A DNA stretch of 64,000 nt from Caldilineaceae bacterium. GTDB taxonomy: Bacteria > Chloroflexota > Anaerolineae > Caldilineales > Caldilineaceae. The notes beneath the pieces were generated by a model. The model was given only the letters and a program-made list of their open reading frames with translations, had not been told where the DNA came from and did no database searches. Location: contig JAHBVH010000011.1 of assembly GCA_019637645.1 (NCBI GenBank), forward strand, positions 71,070 through 135,069. Reading direction: 5' to 3'. This document shows positions 42,110 through 51,042 of this stretch, piece after piece. How positions within the stretch are numbered: the first letter of the stretch is position 1; each line of letters begins with the position of its first letter. Both the position numbers and the translations under genes were made by a program.

Positions 42110-43242
42110 TTGGCATCGATGCTTCGCGGGCGCTGCGTGCCCGCCGCACAGGGACGGAACGGTACGCGCTAGAAATCATCCGTCACCTGCTCCAATTGCC
42201 TGTTGCCAGCCAACACCAGTGGCGGCTCTATGTGGATAAGATGCCCCCCCCCGCGTTGGCAGCACTCCTATCCGCGCCACCAGGCGGGCCAGCGGTTGAA
42301 CTTTGCGTGTTACCACAGCAACGCTTGTGGACCCATGTGGCGCTGGCACGTGATGTTGTCCGACGGACACCGGATGTTCTGTTTATTCCGGCCCATGTCC
42401 TGCCATTGGTGTTGCCGAGTCGCCGTCTACCCCCCAGTGTCGTCACGATTCATGATCTAGGGTATCACCGCTTTCCCCAGGCCCATACGCTGTTTCAACG
42501 TCTCTATCTACCTTGGAGTACCCGCTGGAGTGCCTACGGTGCGACGGCGCTGATCGCGGTCAGCCAAGCGACAGCCGTAGATCTACACCACTATTATAAC
42601 ACGGCCCCGCAGAAAATCACAGTGATCCACGAGGCACCGACTTGGCCCACAGCAGTTTGGGACCAAGCAACGGTCCAGCGCCATTATTCACTCCCCCAAC
42701 AATACGCGCTTTATGTAGGAACGCTACAACCGCGCAAAAATCTGGTGCGTTTGCTCCATGCCTATCACCGGCTTGTGCAACAGCATGCGCCTACTTGGGA
42801 TCTGGTTCTGGTTGGCGCAAATGGCTGGGGTATAGAGGAAATTGAGCAGTTGATTGCCGATCTACAGCTTGCCCAACGGGTGCACCGCCTGGGCTATGTC
42901 GCCGACGAAGCGCTGCCAGCCCTTTATCAGGCAGCCCATTTCTTCTGTTTTCCATCGCTTTTCGAGGGGTTTGGCCTGCCCGTTCTCGAAGCGCAAAGTT
43001 ATGGAGTTCCGGTCATGACTACCAATAATTCTGCTCTACCCGAAATTGCCGGTGACGCCGCGATCTTGGTCGATCCGACCGATGTGGAAGCAATGGCAGA
43101 GGCCATGCTGCGATTGAGCCAGGACGAAGCCCTGCGTCAGCAGTTGATTGCCGCTGGGCGGGTCAATGTCACCCGTTTTTCTTGGGCCAAGGCAGCGCGT
43201 GAAACCTTGGCTGTTCTGGAGAAGGCGGCCCGTGGTAAATAA
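42103..43242 (+). CDS. Family 4 glycosyltransferase
   Basis: The 379-residue protein has the GT-B fold of GT4 mannosyl/glucosyltransferases. It shows Y-V-G-T-L-Q-P-R-K-N-L at the start of the second domain, W-D-L-V-L-V-G-A-N-G-W, and the donor-site motif P-S-L-F-E-G-F-G-L-P-V-L-E-A (residues about 285-298; E-x7-E nucleotide-sugar residues). It probably extends a lipid-linked glycan at the membrane. It overlaps tsaC upstream and the WecG/TagA-type gene downstream, and is part of a glycan operon. Confidence 0.92.
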   Translation: MLIGIDASRALRARRTGTERYALEIIRHLLQLPVASQHQWRLYVDKMPPPALAALLSAPPGGPAVELCVLPQQRLWTHVALARDVVRRTPDVLFIPAHVLPLVLPSRRLPPSVVTIHDLGYHRFPQAHTLFQRLYLPWSTRWSAYGATALIAVSQATAVDLHHYYNTAPQKITVIHEAPTWPTAVWDQATVQRHYSLPQQYALYVGTLQPRKNLVRLLHAYHRLVQQHAPTWDLVLVGANGWGIEEIEQLIADLQLAQRVHRLGYVADEALPALYQAAHFFCFPSLFEGFGLPVLEAQSYGVPVMTTNNSALPEIAGDAAILVDPTDVEAMAEAMLRLSQDEALRQQLIAAGRVNVTRFSWAKAARETLAVLEKAARGK

Positions 43243-44062
43243 CCGTGAGGGATATGATGCAGCAAGCACTTCTCCGCCCAACCAGGAAAGCGCGGTAGCA
43301 TCCGTTGAAATTTTAGGCGTGAAGGTTCACTGTGTCGATTTCGCGCAGACGCTGGCGCAGATCGCGGCGTGGCTCGCCCCCACAGCAGCACAAACGGCGT
43401 CAACCCGCCCAGACTACGTACACCAAATCTGTACGGTCAATCCAGAGTTTATTATGGAAGCGCACCGCGATCCAGCCTTTGCTGCGGTACTGGCCGCGGC
43501 CGACCTGTGTGTCCCCGACGGCATCGGTGTGATTTGGGCAGCGCATCGGCGCGGGGTTCACCTACAAGAGCGGGTAACGGGTTCTGACGGCATCTACCGC
43601 ATTTGTGAAAAGGCAGCAGAACGTGGTTGGCGTGTCTATCTCTTGGGCGCGGCAGAGGGTGTTGCCGCAAAGGCCGCCCAACAGCTAGTTACCCTGTACC
43701 CTGGGCTCCAGGTAGCTGGTACCTATGGGGGTAGCCCAACCGCAGAAGCGTGGCCAGCGATTGCACAACGCCTACAAGCAGTGCAACCAGATATTCTTTT
43801 TGTAGCTTATGGTCATCCCCGGCAAGATCTTTGGATTGCCCAATATCGCCAGGCATTACCCGTCAAAGTTGCGCTGGGCGTCGGCGGCGCCCTTGACTTT
43901 GTGGCGGGCATTACACCACGCGCCCCCCGTTGGATGCAACAGTGGGGGATTGAATGGGTCTATCGTCTACTACGCCAGCCATGGCGGTGGCGACGGATGC
44001 TGGCCTTGCCCCTCTTTGTTTTGCGCGTATTGACCCAACGGCAAGATTCGCATTTACGCTGA
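43232..44062 (+). CDS. WecG/TagA/CpsF family glycosyltransferase
   Basis: A 276-residue protein of the WecB/TagA/CpsF family, which transfers N-acetylmannosamine or related sugars to lipid-linked intermediates. Motifs are P-D-G-I-G-V-I-W-A-A (C-x-x-P-D-G-x-G), V-T-G-S-D, Y-G-H-P-R-Q-D-L-W-I, the G-V-G-G-A-L-D-F-V-A-G segment, and a C-terminal E-W-V-Y-R-L-L-R-Q-P-W-R-W. I chose the GTG at 43232, preceded by GGAGAAGG; an in-frame ATG 28 codons earlier would overlap the previous gene by 95 bp. The chosen start overlaps the GT4 stop by 11 bases. Confidence 0.9.
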   Translation: MVNNREGYDAASTSPPNQESAVASVEILGVKVHCVDFAQTLAQIAAWLAPTAAQTASTRPDYVHQICTVNPEFIMEAHRDPAFAAVLAAADLCVPDGIGVIWAAHRRGVHLQERVTGSDGIYRICEKAAERGWRVYLLGAAEGVAAKAAQQLVTLYPGLQVAGTYGGSPTAEAWPAIAQRLQAVQPDILFVAYGHPRQDLWIAQYRQALPVKVALGVGGALDFVAGITPRAPRWMQQWGIEWVYRLLRQPWRWRRMLALPLFVLRVLTQRQDSHLR

Positions 44063-44315
44063 TAGACCATGCCTTACGGATGACATTTCACGCCGCCGAT
44101 CACACCATTGCAATGAACATTAATTATTAAACTCGGTAAAGCAGCACTGATTGAAATCAGCGTCTGCTTGGTTAAGCTGCGCTGATTGATGAAGGTAAGA
44201 AATTAAATTGGTATACGCTGGCCGCCTGGCGCTGAAGGGACGGTGCGCACACCAATGCCCAAAAACATAATCAACAGGGTACTAATGCGTAAGTGGGGAA
44301 TTTTCTCTGTGAGGA

Positions 44316-44390
44316 ACTATCCACTTAGATAAAAGCTGACAGGTTTTGAAAAGCACTCAGGTCGCTGGTGACGCTGATCAACTGCGTAAT
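44316..44390 (-). repeat. 75-bp palindromic element, minus orientation, copy C
   Basis: Read on the - strand it begins ATTACGCAGTTGATCAGCG, a near-exact match to copies A and B, and has exactly the same total length. The right half has decayed: the outer end is GTGGATAGT, and the core stem is disrupted (GACAGGTTTTGAAAAGCACTC on the + strand). It lies 53 bp upstream of the cold-shock promoter. Confidence 0.75.
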
Positions 44391-44442
44391 TTCTATCTGT
44401 AAAAGAGCCCAATTTTGAGCACAAAAATTACCTTTTGAGGGA

Positions 44443-44471
44443 TTGACAAAATTCGGAGAGACTGTTATGAT
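44443..44471 (+). promoter_or_regulatory. Promoter of the cold-shock gene
   Basis: TTGACA at 44443-44448 and TATGAT at 44466-44471 with a 17-bp spacer is one of the best matches to the housekeeping promoter in the window. It predicts a start near 44478 and a leader of about 190 bases. Confidence 0.75.
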
Positions 44472-44561
44472 TGTAAGCAACTGTATATGAAAGCACACTG
44501 TTCGGTTTTTTTTGAAGCGACTGCCCAAAAATCCGGCAGCCGTTTTTTTTTACAGTTCTTC

Positions 44562-44599
44562 AGTATTGTTGCTCACCATCAGTATTGTTGTTCACCATC
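44562..44599 (+). repeat. 19-bp direct repeat in the cold-shock mRNA leader
   Basis: AGTATTGTTGCTCACCATC is immediately repeated with one C-to-T change, and a third partial unit begins. It lies in the long untranslated leader of the cold-shock gene. Leader elements of this kind in other csp genes alter folding with temperature, but homology to them is not shown here. Confidence 0.8.
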
Positions 44600-44665
44600 A
44601 GCATCGTTTGCAGTAAGATATCACACTACAAGTCGTTCTACCAAGGAAAGCGCACAAGCAATATC

Positions 44666-44878
44666 ATGTCAGATCGAGTGCAAGGGACCGTCAAGTGGTT
44701 CAACGCGAGTAAGGGCTTTGGCTTTATTACTTACGAGGGGGGAGCAGATGTCTTTGTTCACTTCTCGGCAATCCAGTCCTCTGGATATCGTTCGTTAGAT
44801 GAAGGGCAGCGTGTTGAGTTTAATATCGAACAGACGACTAAAGGTTTGCAAGCCAGTAACGTTGTGATCCAGCAATAA
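44666..44878 (+). CDS. Cold-shock domain protein (CspA family)
   Basis: A 70-residue single cold-shock domain. It carries RNP1 K-G-F-G-F-I (16-21) and RNP2 V-F-V-H-F (29-33) with the expected start G-T-V-K-W-F-N. Such proteins bind single-stranded RNA and DNA as chaperones. I chose the ATG at 44666 because the family begins there; the open frame extends 27 codons upstream into the leader. The promoter and a long leader of about 190 bases precede it, as in csp genes that are controlled post-transcriptionally. An RRM protein gene follows 109 bp downstream, and both could act on structured RNA. Confidence 0.95.
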   Translation: MSDRVQGTVKWFNASKGFGFITYEGGADVFVHFSAIQSSGYRSLDEGQRVEFNIEQTTKGLQASNVVIQQ

Positions 44879-44987
44879 GTTGTCTATTTGACGGTTTTCC
44901 CGACAGTATATTGATTTGTATGCCAATGACTTTGGTGCTCTTCAGGTAGCACCTCTACGCGATTGAGAACGCGATTGAAAGGATTTT

Positions 44988-45407
44988 ATGACTAAGAAAC
45001 TCTATGTTGGCAATCTGAACTATGCTACGACTGACGAGGATTTGCGTGCGCTTTTTGCACAGGCTGGCCCGGTTGTTTCCGCGACGGTGATTACTGATCG
45101 TGCAACAGGCCGCTCCAAGGGATTCGGCTTTGTGGAAATGGAAACCACCCAAGCTGCGCAAGATGCAATCAACCGCTTCAACAACACGGAATTCCAACAA
45201 CGCAACATTAGCGTCAACGAAGCCCGTCCTCCCCGCGAGCGTACCTTTGATGGTGGCGGCGGCGGTGGTGGCGGTGGTCGTCGTGGTGGCGACCGTGGTG
45301 GTGACCGCGGTGGCTTTGGCGGCGGTGGCTTTGGCGACCGTGGTGGCCGTGGTGGCAGCGGCGGTGGCCGTGATCGCGACCGCGGTGGGGATCGCCGCCG
45401 CTTCTAA
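44988..45407 (+). CDS. RRM-type RNA-binding protein with glycine-rich tail
   Basis: The 139-residue protein has one RNA-recognition motif (RNP2 L-Y-V-G-N-L at 5-10; RNP1 K-G-F-G-F-V-E-M at 44-51) and then a Gly/Arg/Asp-rich tail (89-139), including a run of eight or more glycines and R-G-G repeats. Proteins of this plan in cyanobacteria and Chloroflexota accumulate in the cold and bind RNA. The tail coding DNA is a G-rich run of GGY codons. An intrinsic terminator begins 20 bp after the stop. A weak TTGACG-like promoter near 44888 lies between it and the cold-shock gene, so separate or joint transcription are both possible. Confidence 0.93.
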   Translation: MTKKLYVGNLNYATTDEDLRALFAQAGPVVSATVITDRATGRSKGFGFVEMETTQAAQDAINRFNNTEFQQRNISVNEARPPRERTFDGGGGGGGGGRRGGDRGGDRGGFGGGGFGDRGGRGGSGGGRDRDRGGDRRRF

Positions 45408-45427
45408 CGAACGGCTTTATTCTAGTT

Positions 45428-45461
45428 AAAAACAGCGCAGGCCCATGCTTGCGCTGTTTTT
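45428..45461. terminator. Bidirectional intrinsic terminator
   Basis: A 15-bp stem with one wobble pair (AAAAACAGCGCAGGC with its partner) and the loop CCAT ends in a T run on the + strand, and the A run gives T residues on the - strand. It lies between the RRM gene and the converging VOC gene. Confidence 0.88.
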
Positions 45462-45462
45462 A

Positions 45463-46047
45463 TTAGCGGTAGGGATTTTTGGCGCTACGATCTGGCGAGA
45501 GCGAACGTGCGCCGCGTGTGGTTAACCGTTCAATCGCATCCGCCAAATGTTCGTCACTAATGTTATAATCACCTCGTTCCACCCGCAGCAAATGGGCCTC
45601 GAGCAGCACCGCGGCCGCGGTCGTCCCAACCGGTGGCGTGAATTTGTAACAAGCCAGTTCTAAGAGTTGCCCCAACGGATCGCGAAAATAGATCGAGTCC
45701 ATAAAGCCCCGATCCACTTCACCACTATGACGAATCCCACGCGCATCAAGGCGTTTCGCGACCTGCGTATAGGTTGCCCGTGAGACAATAAAAGCAAGAT
45801 GATGGAGATTGCCAATCCCCTCTGGGTTTGGGGTGGGATCAGGCTGGCGATTTTCATTGGTAAAGATGGTAATTAGCCGCCCATCACCGGGGTCAAAATA
45901 GAGATGGTTTTCAGCAGGAACATCTAAATTAGGTTGCTCAAAGAGAAAGGGCATGCCGAGCACCCCTTCCCAAAAATCAATAGAAGTCTGCCGATCCGCC
46001 CCAATTAAGGTGATGTGATGAACACCTTGTGTTTGAATTTTCTGCAT
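45463..46047 (-). CDS. VOC superfamily protein (glyoxalase/ring-cleavage dioxygenase-like)
   Basis: The 194-residue protein has the vicinal oxygen chelate fold: G-V-H-H-I-T-L-I-G at the first strand, then L-H-H-L-A-F-I-V near residue 82 and L-G-Q-L-L-E-L-A at the end of the second module. These supply the metal-binding His, His and Glu positions. Ring-cleavage dioxygenases, glyoxalases and fosfomycin resistance proteins share the fold; the substrate cannot be told. About 50 residues after the core are unusual. It converges on the RRM gene with a shared terminator. Confidence 0.85.
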   Translation of the reverse strand: MQKIQTQGVHHITLIGADRQTSIDFWEGVLGMPFLFEQPNLDVPAENHLYFDPGDGRLITIFTNENRQPDPTPNPEGIGNLHHLAFIVSRATYTQVAKRLDARGIRHSGEVDRGFMDSIYFRDPLGQLLELACYKFTPPVGTTAAAVLLEAHLLRVERGDYNISDEHLADAIERLTTRGARSLSPDRSAKNPYR

Positions 46048-46283
46048 CTTCGTCCCTTCTACCGATAGGTGGCTGACAGGTTACGTCATCGATACCCAGA
46101 CGCAATAGGGTTACTAACGACATAGACACACCGATTATATCACATGGCCCGCCTAGGTTGAGAATGCCCCAACCAGCTCAAGGCCATTACCCGCGGTTTA
46201 AACGCCTTGGGCACTGCGCCATCCTCAGTTAACTCCGCACTTCTACGGATAGACAAGAACGAATTATCCCGGTAAATTAAGTA

Positions 46284-47420
46284 ATGGAACATTCCATTGC
46301 TAGGCTTCCTACCACTTGCCCCCACCGCGTCTCTCGATGGCAAGGATCGACCATTATTGTGCTCACGGCTTTCATCCAGCGCTTTTTCCATCATCGCTGC
46401 CGCCCCTTACTCCAACAATGGGCGGCCCAATCACCCTATCGTAGTACCCTCTACTATACTGTTTTTTCGCGCGCGTTTGGGCGTGAACAACAGGCTTTTC
46501 TCTATGGCCGACAAAAGTATCAACAACAGTGCCAACGCCCCCAGCCTGGGCAGCGCTACCGCTTGCGGCGCAATATTCACCGTCTGGAAAAAGGGCTCTT
46601 GGCAAGCCCCCAACGCAAGCTTTTTGCGCTCGATTATATTGATGAAACCGTGGCCGATTACAGCCGCAGTCGGCAAGCTATGGTGGACCCACAAGAAGCC
46701 ATTCAGGATAATGAACTGATATGGGCCCACGATGTACTAGCTGCCTATTTCCAAGTGGTTGAGCACCACCCCAGTATCGAGCAAGCTCGGCAGCAGTTTG
46801 CTCGGTTATCGCGTGCCAATCATAGCGAGCCGACAAGAGTACGGGCGATTCCTTATCAACGCAATCTACAAGAGCCGAGCCCTGTTACCTATGCTGCCTT
46901 CATGGCCCTTGCCAAACGGCGGCGCGCTGTCCGCCACTATTTGCCACAACCCGTGCCACGCGCCTTGCTCGATCAAGCCATTACAGCAGCGGCGCAATCA
47001 CCAAGCGCCTGTAACCGCCAGCCCTTTCGTTTTATAGTGTTGGATGATCCTACCTTGATTGCCAAAGCAGCCCGGCTAACGATTGGCATCGACACCAACC
47101 AAAGCATTCCCGTGTTAGTCATTGTGATCGGTTGCCAGCGCGCCTACCAGGAAGAACGGGACCGCCACCTGATCTATGTCGATAGTGCGCTCGCAGCCAT
47201 GACCTTTATGCTTGCCTTGGAAACGCTAGAGCTTAGTTCCTGTCCTATCCATTGGCCGGACATTGAAGCGCGCGAACAAGCAATGGCGCGCCTGCTACGG
47301 CTTGAAGCCGATGAACGCCCTATTCTTCTCATCGCGGTTGGCTATCCAGATCCAGCGGGTGCTGTCGCTTTTTCGCAAAAGAAAACGCTCGATCAGTTAC
47401 GGAAATATAGTAGCGTATGA
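46284..47420 (+). CDS. Nitroreductase-like protein of a polysaccharide cluster
   Basis: Residues about 205-378 are a nitroreductase/FMN-dependent oxidoreductase domain (R-R-A-V-R-H-Y, then A-A-Q-S-P-S-A-C-N-R-Q-P and a C-terminal L-I-A-V-G-Y-P). The first 200 residues contain the conserved R-R-N-I-H-R-L-E-K-G-L-L segment typical of nitroreductase-like proteins found beside polysaccharide pyruvyl transferases. They probably act on an exopolysaccharide or its lipid carrier, but the reaction is unknown. The start is uncertain; ATG 46284 begins the open frame without a strong site. Its stop overlaps the next gene as ATGA. Confidence 0.82.
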   Translation: MEHSIARLPTTCPHRVSRWQGSTIIVLTAFIQRFFHHRCRPLLQQWAAQSPYRSTLYYTVFSRAFGREQQAFLYGRQKYQQQCQRPQPGQRYRLRRNIHRLEKGLLASPQRKLFALDYIDETVADYSRSRQAMVDPQEAIQDNELIWAHDVLAAYFQVVEHHPSIEQARQQFARLSRANHSEPTRVRAIPYQRNLQEPSPVTYAAFMALAKRRRAVRHYLPQPVPRALLDQAITAAAQSPSACNRQPFRFIVLDDPTLIAKAARLTIGIDTNQSIPVLVIVIGCQRAYQEERDRHLIYVDSALAAMTFMLALETLELSSCPIHWPDIEAREQAMARLLRLEADERPILLIAVGYPDPAGAVAFSQKKTLDQLRKYSSV

Positions 47421-48565
47421 TCATCGAAATTCGGGGGACAGGCTGCCAAAACAAAGGCGCCCAGCTGATGGCCTATGCCATCTTACAGCACTACCGCCAA
47501 GCAACAGCCCTCAATCCGCCGCAAGTGGCCGTTACGCCTCGCTTTGGCAGCTACGAAATCCGCGCCCAGCTTGGCTTATATACCAAGCTGGACGCGCCCA
47601 ACCTTGGTCGCACCAAAATCCTCCAATGGATGATGTCCGCCAAGGCGCGTAAACAGTATGGGTTTGTCACAGCCGCTGAAGTGGATGTTATTCTGGATGC
47701 CTCGGGCTTTGCTTTTGGGGATATCTGGGGACCACAAGCGGCTGAGCGTTTGGCAGCCCAGATCAGCCGGTGGAAACGGCCCCCGCGCAAATTGATTCTT
47801 TTGCCCCAAGCCATCGGCCCGCTGACCCAACCCCGGTTGCAGCGCGCTTTTCGTCAGATCCAACGTCAAGCTGATCTAATTTTTGTGCGCGATCGCCAAT
47901 CCTATCACTATGTCCAGGAACTTGGTGGCGATCTCGAACGGGTCAAGCTCGCGCCAGATTTTACAATATTGGTTGAAGGAGTTCTTCCACCTTCCTATCA
48001 ACCGACCACGCGCGATTTGCTCATCATCCCTAACGAGCAAATGCTGAAAAAGACACCTGGAGCCGAAGGAGCGAGCTATCTCGCCTTTTTACTACGAGCT
48101 ATTACAGAAGGCGTACAACGTGGTCTTCGTCCCGTGCTCCTGTTTCACGCAATCCAGGATCAGCAGCTGGCCGAAGCTTTGATCAAAGCCTGCCCCCAGC
48201 TAATGCTTGTTATCGAAGCAGACCCACTGTACCTCAAAGGCATTATTGGCACAGCCCATATCCTGGTAGCCTCACGCTTTCATGCGTTGGTCAGTGGTCT
48301 CTCCCAAGGCGTACCCGTCATTGGCACCAGTTGGAGCCACAAATATCCCATGCTTTTTGCCGACTATGGCTGTTCGCCGGCGCTCCTTTCCACGCAGAAG
48401 CCGGAGGCGCTACCAGCCCTCTTTGATGAATTGACGACGCCAGCTACGCGCCAGGTATATCTTGCTCGTCTGCATAAGCACGATCGGCGGCTCAAAGCGC
48501 AGGCCCGCGCCATGTGGCAAGAAATTGATGCCCTGATTGGCTTTACCCTAGACAATCCAAGCTAA
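47417..48565 (+). CDS. Polysaccharide pyruvyl transferase family protein
   Basis: A 382-residue protein of the CsaB/ExoV-type family. These enzymes add a pyruvate ketal from phosphoenolpyruvate to a sugar of a cell-surface polymer. Elements visible are E-I-R-G-T-G-C-Q-N-K-G at the start (a G-x-x-N-x-G variant), L-L-P-Q-A-I-G-P, the S-R-F-H-A-L-V-S-G-L-S core motif and G-T-S-W-S-H-K. It is translationally coupled to the nitroreductase-like gene, and a GT2 follows 13 bp downstream. Together they likely modify a surface glycan. Confidence 0.88.
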   Translation: MIIEIRGTGCQNKGAQLMAYAILQHYRQATALNPPQVAVTPRFGSYEIRAQLGLYTKLDAPNLGRTKILQWMMSAKARKQYGFVTAAEVDVILDASGFAFGDIWGPQAAERLAAQISRWKRPPRKLILLPQAIGPLTQPRLQRAFRQIQRQADLIFVRDRQSYHYVQELGGDLERVKLAPDFTILVEGVLPPSYQPTTRDLLIIPNEQMLKKTPGAEGASYLAFLLRAITEGVQRGLRPVLLFHAIQDQQLAEALIKACPQLMLVIEADPLYLKGIIGTAHILVASRFHALVSGLSQGVPVIGTSWSHKYPMLFADYGCSPALLSTQKPEALPALFDELTTPATRQVYLARLHKHDRRLKAQARAMWQEIDALIGFTLDNPS

Positions 48566-48578
48566 GGAGTGAGGAGAG

Positions 48579-49553
48579 ATGACTGATTCGACGACACCGC
48601 TGCTCTCGGTGATAATTCCAACCTATAACCGCGCCCACTTGTTAGGACGCGCGGTCAGCAGTGTGTTGAGCCAAAGCTTTGCAGCCTTTGAACTTCTGAT
48701 CATCGACGATCATTCAACCGATAACACCGAACAGGTGGTAGCCCAGTGGGACGATCCACGCATCCGTTATCTTCGCCACGCCGAAAACCGTGGTTCGTCG
48801 GCGACGCGCAACTGTGGCATTCGGGCCGCCCAAGCCGAGTTCATCACCTTTCTAGATGACGACGATGAATTCCTGCCCGATGCCCTGGCCATGCTCTATC
48901 AAGCCCTTAGCAATACTCCCACGAACGTCGCCTATGTCGTTGGCGGTATCGTCCAAATCATTGATACGCCGCAAGGGGAGATCGTAGATGGTGTCCATTT
49001 TCCTCAGGTACCGCCCCAACAGAGCCGTGAAGCGATCTACTTGCGATTTCTGAGCCGATTGACTTTTGGTACGGGCTGGGGTGTGCTCTTTCGACGGCAC
49101 GTGTTTGATACTATCGGGCTTTTTGATGAACAGTTATTTGTAGCGATTGATCGCGATCTTTTTCTACGCTTGGCGCTTCATTTCGACTTAATTGTGCTTA
49201 ACCAATCCTTAGTTAAGGTCCACCTGCACAACGCGCCCCAATTGACTGATCCCACAATAGCGCACGTCGTTTCCCGCGAATTGATCCTCCAAAAGCATCA
49301 GCAGATGCTTCAGCAGCACCCACGGATATACAGTTCTCTGCTCTATGGACTGGCACTTGGCTACTACCGTTTCAATCAAAAAGCAGAGGCACGGCGTCTC
49401 CTCTGGCAAGCAACTCGCCGCGATCCTTTCCGTAGCAAGGCATGGCTCTCATTTCTCTATTATGAGCTCCTCCAGGTTTTTTCAGGCGCTATTCACCAAC
49501 GCCTTGGGCCACGGCGTACGGAGGCACAACGCTTGTTACCCAAATATCGTTGA
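48579..49553 (+). CDS. Family 2 glycosyltransferase
   Basis: The 324-residue protein has a GT-A fold domain. It starts L-S-V-I-I-P-T-Y-N-R-A and shows F-L-D-D-D-D-E-F (DxD metal site) near residue 90. The C-terminal 90 residues are a helical region (Q-K-H-Q-Q-M-L-Q-Q-H-P) typical of GT2 enzymes that act on exopolysaccharides. It belongs to the pyruvyl transferase cluster; the acceptor is unknown. A good site (GGAGTGAGGAG) precedes ATG 48579. Confidence 0.92.
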   Translation: MTDSTTPLLSVIIPTYNRAHLLGRAVSSVLSQSFAAFELLIIDDHSTDNTEQVVAQWDDPRIRYLRHAENRGSSATRNCGIRAAQAEFITFLDDDDEFLPDALAMLYQALSNTPTNVAYVVGGIVQIIDTPQGEIVDGVHFPQVPPQQSREAIYLRFLSRLTFGTGWGVLFRRHVFDTIGLFDEQLFVAIDRDLFLRLALHFDLIVLNQSLVKVHLHNAPQLTDPTIAHVVSRELILQKHQQMLQQHPRIYSSLLYGLALGYYRFNQKAEARRLLWQATRRDPFRSKAWLSFLYYELLQVFSGAIHQRLGPRRTEAQRLLPKYR

Positions 49554-49662
49554 ACCAATCGGGGAGCCATCCAGAGGACAGCCCTAGATTGCCAATTTCC
49601 GCTGGACTGCGTATACTTACGCCAACCGATTCTATCCTATCCAAAGCAGACTGAAGCAGCGT

Positions 49663-50943
49663 ATGAAGAACATTTTTGAAGATTGGCAGTGGCGCAAGCT
49701 GTGCTACGACAGCACCGATGGTTTGGCGGAGGTGCTGGGCAAAGAACCGATCACCGTCTACAACGGCTTTGATCCCACGGCGGACAGTCTCCATGTCGGC
49801 CACTTAGTCCCCATGGTAGGGCTGGCGCGATTCCAACGCTTTGGCCACCATCCCATCGCCCTGGCGGGCGGTGGCACCGGCATGATTGGGGATCCCAGTG
49901 GCCGGTCGGCGGAACGCAATTTGCTCTCGGCAGATGTTATTGCCCACAATGTCGATCAGATCAAGGGGCAGTTGGCTTCTATTTTGGACTTTGAAGTCAA
50001 AAGCAATCCGGCGCGGTTAGTCAACAATATTGACTGGCTTTCGCAGATTTCGATGATTGCCTTCCTACGCGATGTAGGGAAGCACTTTACCATCAACTAT
50101 ATGACGGCCAAAGATTCGGTACAGTCTCGCTTGGAGCGCGAAGATGGTCTTTCATACACCGAGTTTAGCTATATGCTACTCCAAGCCTACGACTATCTCT
50201 ATCTGCATGAGCACTATGGCTGTCGGCTCCAGGCCGGTGGGAGTGATCAATGGGGCAATATCACGGCGGGCGTCACCTTGATCCGCAAGGTTCATAGCCA
50301 GACGGTCCACGGCGTGGTCTATCCGTTGATTACCCGTGCCGATGGCACCAAATTTGGCAAAACCGCGGATGGGGATTCCGTCTGGCTGGATCCGAAACGC
50401 ACCTCACCCTATCGCTTCTATCAGTTCTTTATGAACATGGAAGATGCGAATGTAGTCCAAATGCTGCGTTTCTATACGTTCTTGCCGCAGACCGATCTTG
50501 ACGAATATGCCCATGCCGTGGCCGAACGGCCACACTTGCGCGAAGCCCAACGCCGGTTGGCCCAGGAAGTGACACGCATGGTGCATGGCGAAAGCGGGTT
50601 GACCAAGGCCGAACAAGCGACCAAGGTCTTCTTTGGCGAAGCGATCAGCGGCCTCAGCGCCACAGAGATCCGGGAGATCTTTGCAGATGCTCCTTCTACG
50701 GCGGTTAGTCAAGCTGACTTTGCCGAAGGTGGACTTCCCGTGGTCAATCTCCTGGAAAGAGCTGGCGTGGCAAAATCGCGCGGGGAAGCGCGCCGCTTGA
50801 TCAGCAGCGGCGGCATCTATCTCAATAACGTACGCCTGCAAGAAGCAGATCAGAGCGTCCCATTACAAACCGCCATTGAAGGCCAATACTTGGTCATCCG
50901 CCGCGGGAAAAAAGATTACTACTTGGTACAGGTCAATTCCTAA
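49663..50943 (+). CDS. tyrS: Tyrosyl-tRNA synthetase
   Basis: The 426-residue class I aminoacyl-tRNA synthetase charges tRNA-Tyr in the cytoplasm. The HIGH motif is H-V-G-H in D-P-T-A-D-S-L-H-V-G-H-L, and the KMSKS loop reads K-F-G-K-T. It shows the bacterial features D-Q-W-G-N-I and Q-A-Y-D-Y. A C-terminal S4 RNA-binding domain (S-R-G-E-A-R-R-L-I-S-S-G-G-I) completes it. No T-box leader is present. It ends at a strong terminator shared with metW. Confidence 0.97.
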   Translation: MKNIFEDWQWRKLCYDSTDGLAEVLGKEPITVYNGFDPTADSLHVGHLVPMVGLARFQRFGHHPIALAGGGTGMIGDPSGRSAERNLLSADVIAHNVDQIKGQLASILDFEVKSNPARLVNNIDWLSQISMIAFLRDVGKHFTINYMTAKDSVQSRLEREDGLSYTEFSYMLLQAYDYLYLHEHYGCRLQAGGSDQWGNITAGVTLIRKVHSQTVHGVVYPLITRADGTKFGKTADGDSVWLDPKRTSPYRFYQFFMNMEDANVVQMLRFYTFLPQTDLDEYAHAVAERPHLREAQRRLAQEVTRMVHGESGLTKAEQATKVFFGEAISGLSATEIREIFADAPSTAVSQADFAEGGLPVVNLLERAGVAKSRGEARRLISSGGIYLNNVRLQEADQSVPLQTAIEGQYLVIRRGKKDYYLVQVNS

Positions 50944-50969
50944 GGCAGCCTTGTCCCATGCTCTGCCGG

Positions 50970-51014
50970 AAAAGAAAACCCGTCAGGTTGTTGCTGCCTG
51001 ACGGGTTTTCTTTT
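50970..51014. terminator. Bidirectional terminator between tyrS and metW
   Basis: An 18-bp perfect stem (AAAAGAAAACCCGTCAGG and complement) encloses nine bases. The A/T tails give a T run on both strands, suited to stop transcripts of both converging genes. Confidence 0.93.
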
Positions 51015-51042
51015 GGTCACGTTCTATGATTCTCGACCTGCG

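Larger units (their letters stand above)
44063..44665. other. Intergenic region before the cold-shock gene, 603 bp
   Basis: It contains a 75-bp element copy (44316-44390), a near-consensus promoter (44443-44471) and a leader of about 190 bases with a 19-bp tandem repeat. The first 250 bp show small hairpins but no coding sequence that I support. Confidence 0.65.

Noticed and set aside
44521..44550. Attenuator in the cold-shock leader (CTGCC...GGCAG then T run)
   Set aside because: The stem is only five base pairs with a nine-base loop; too weak to call without structure data.
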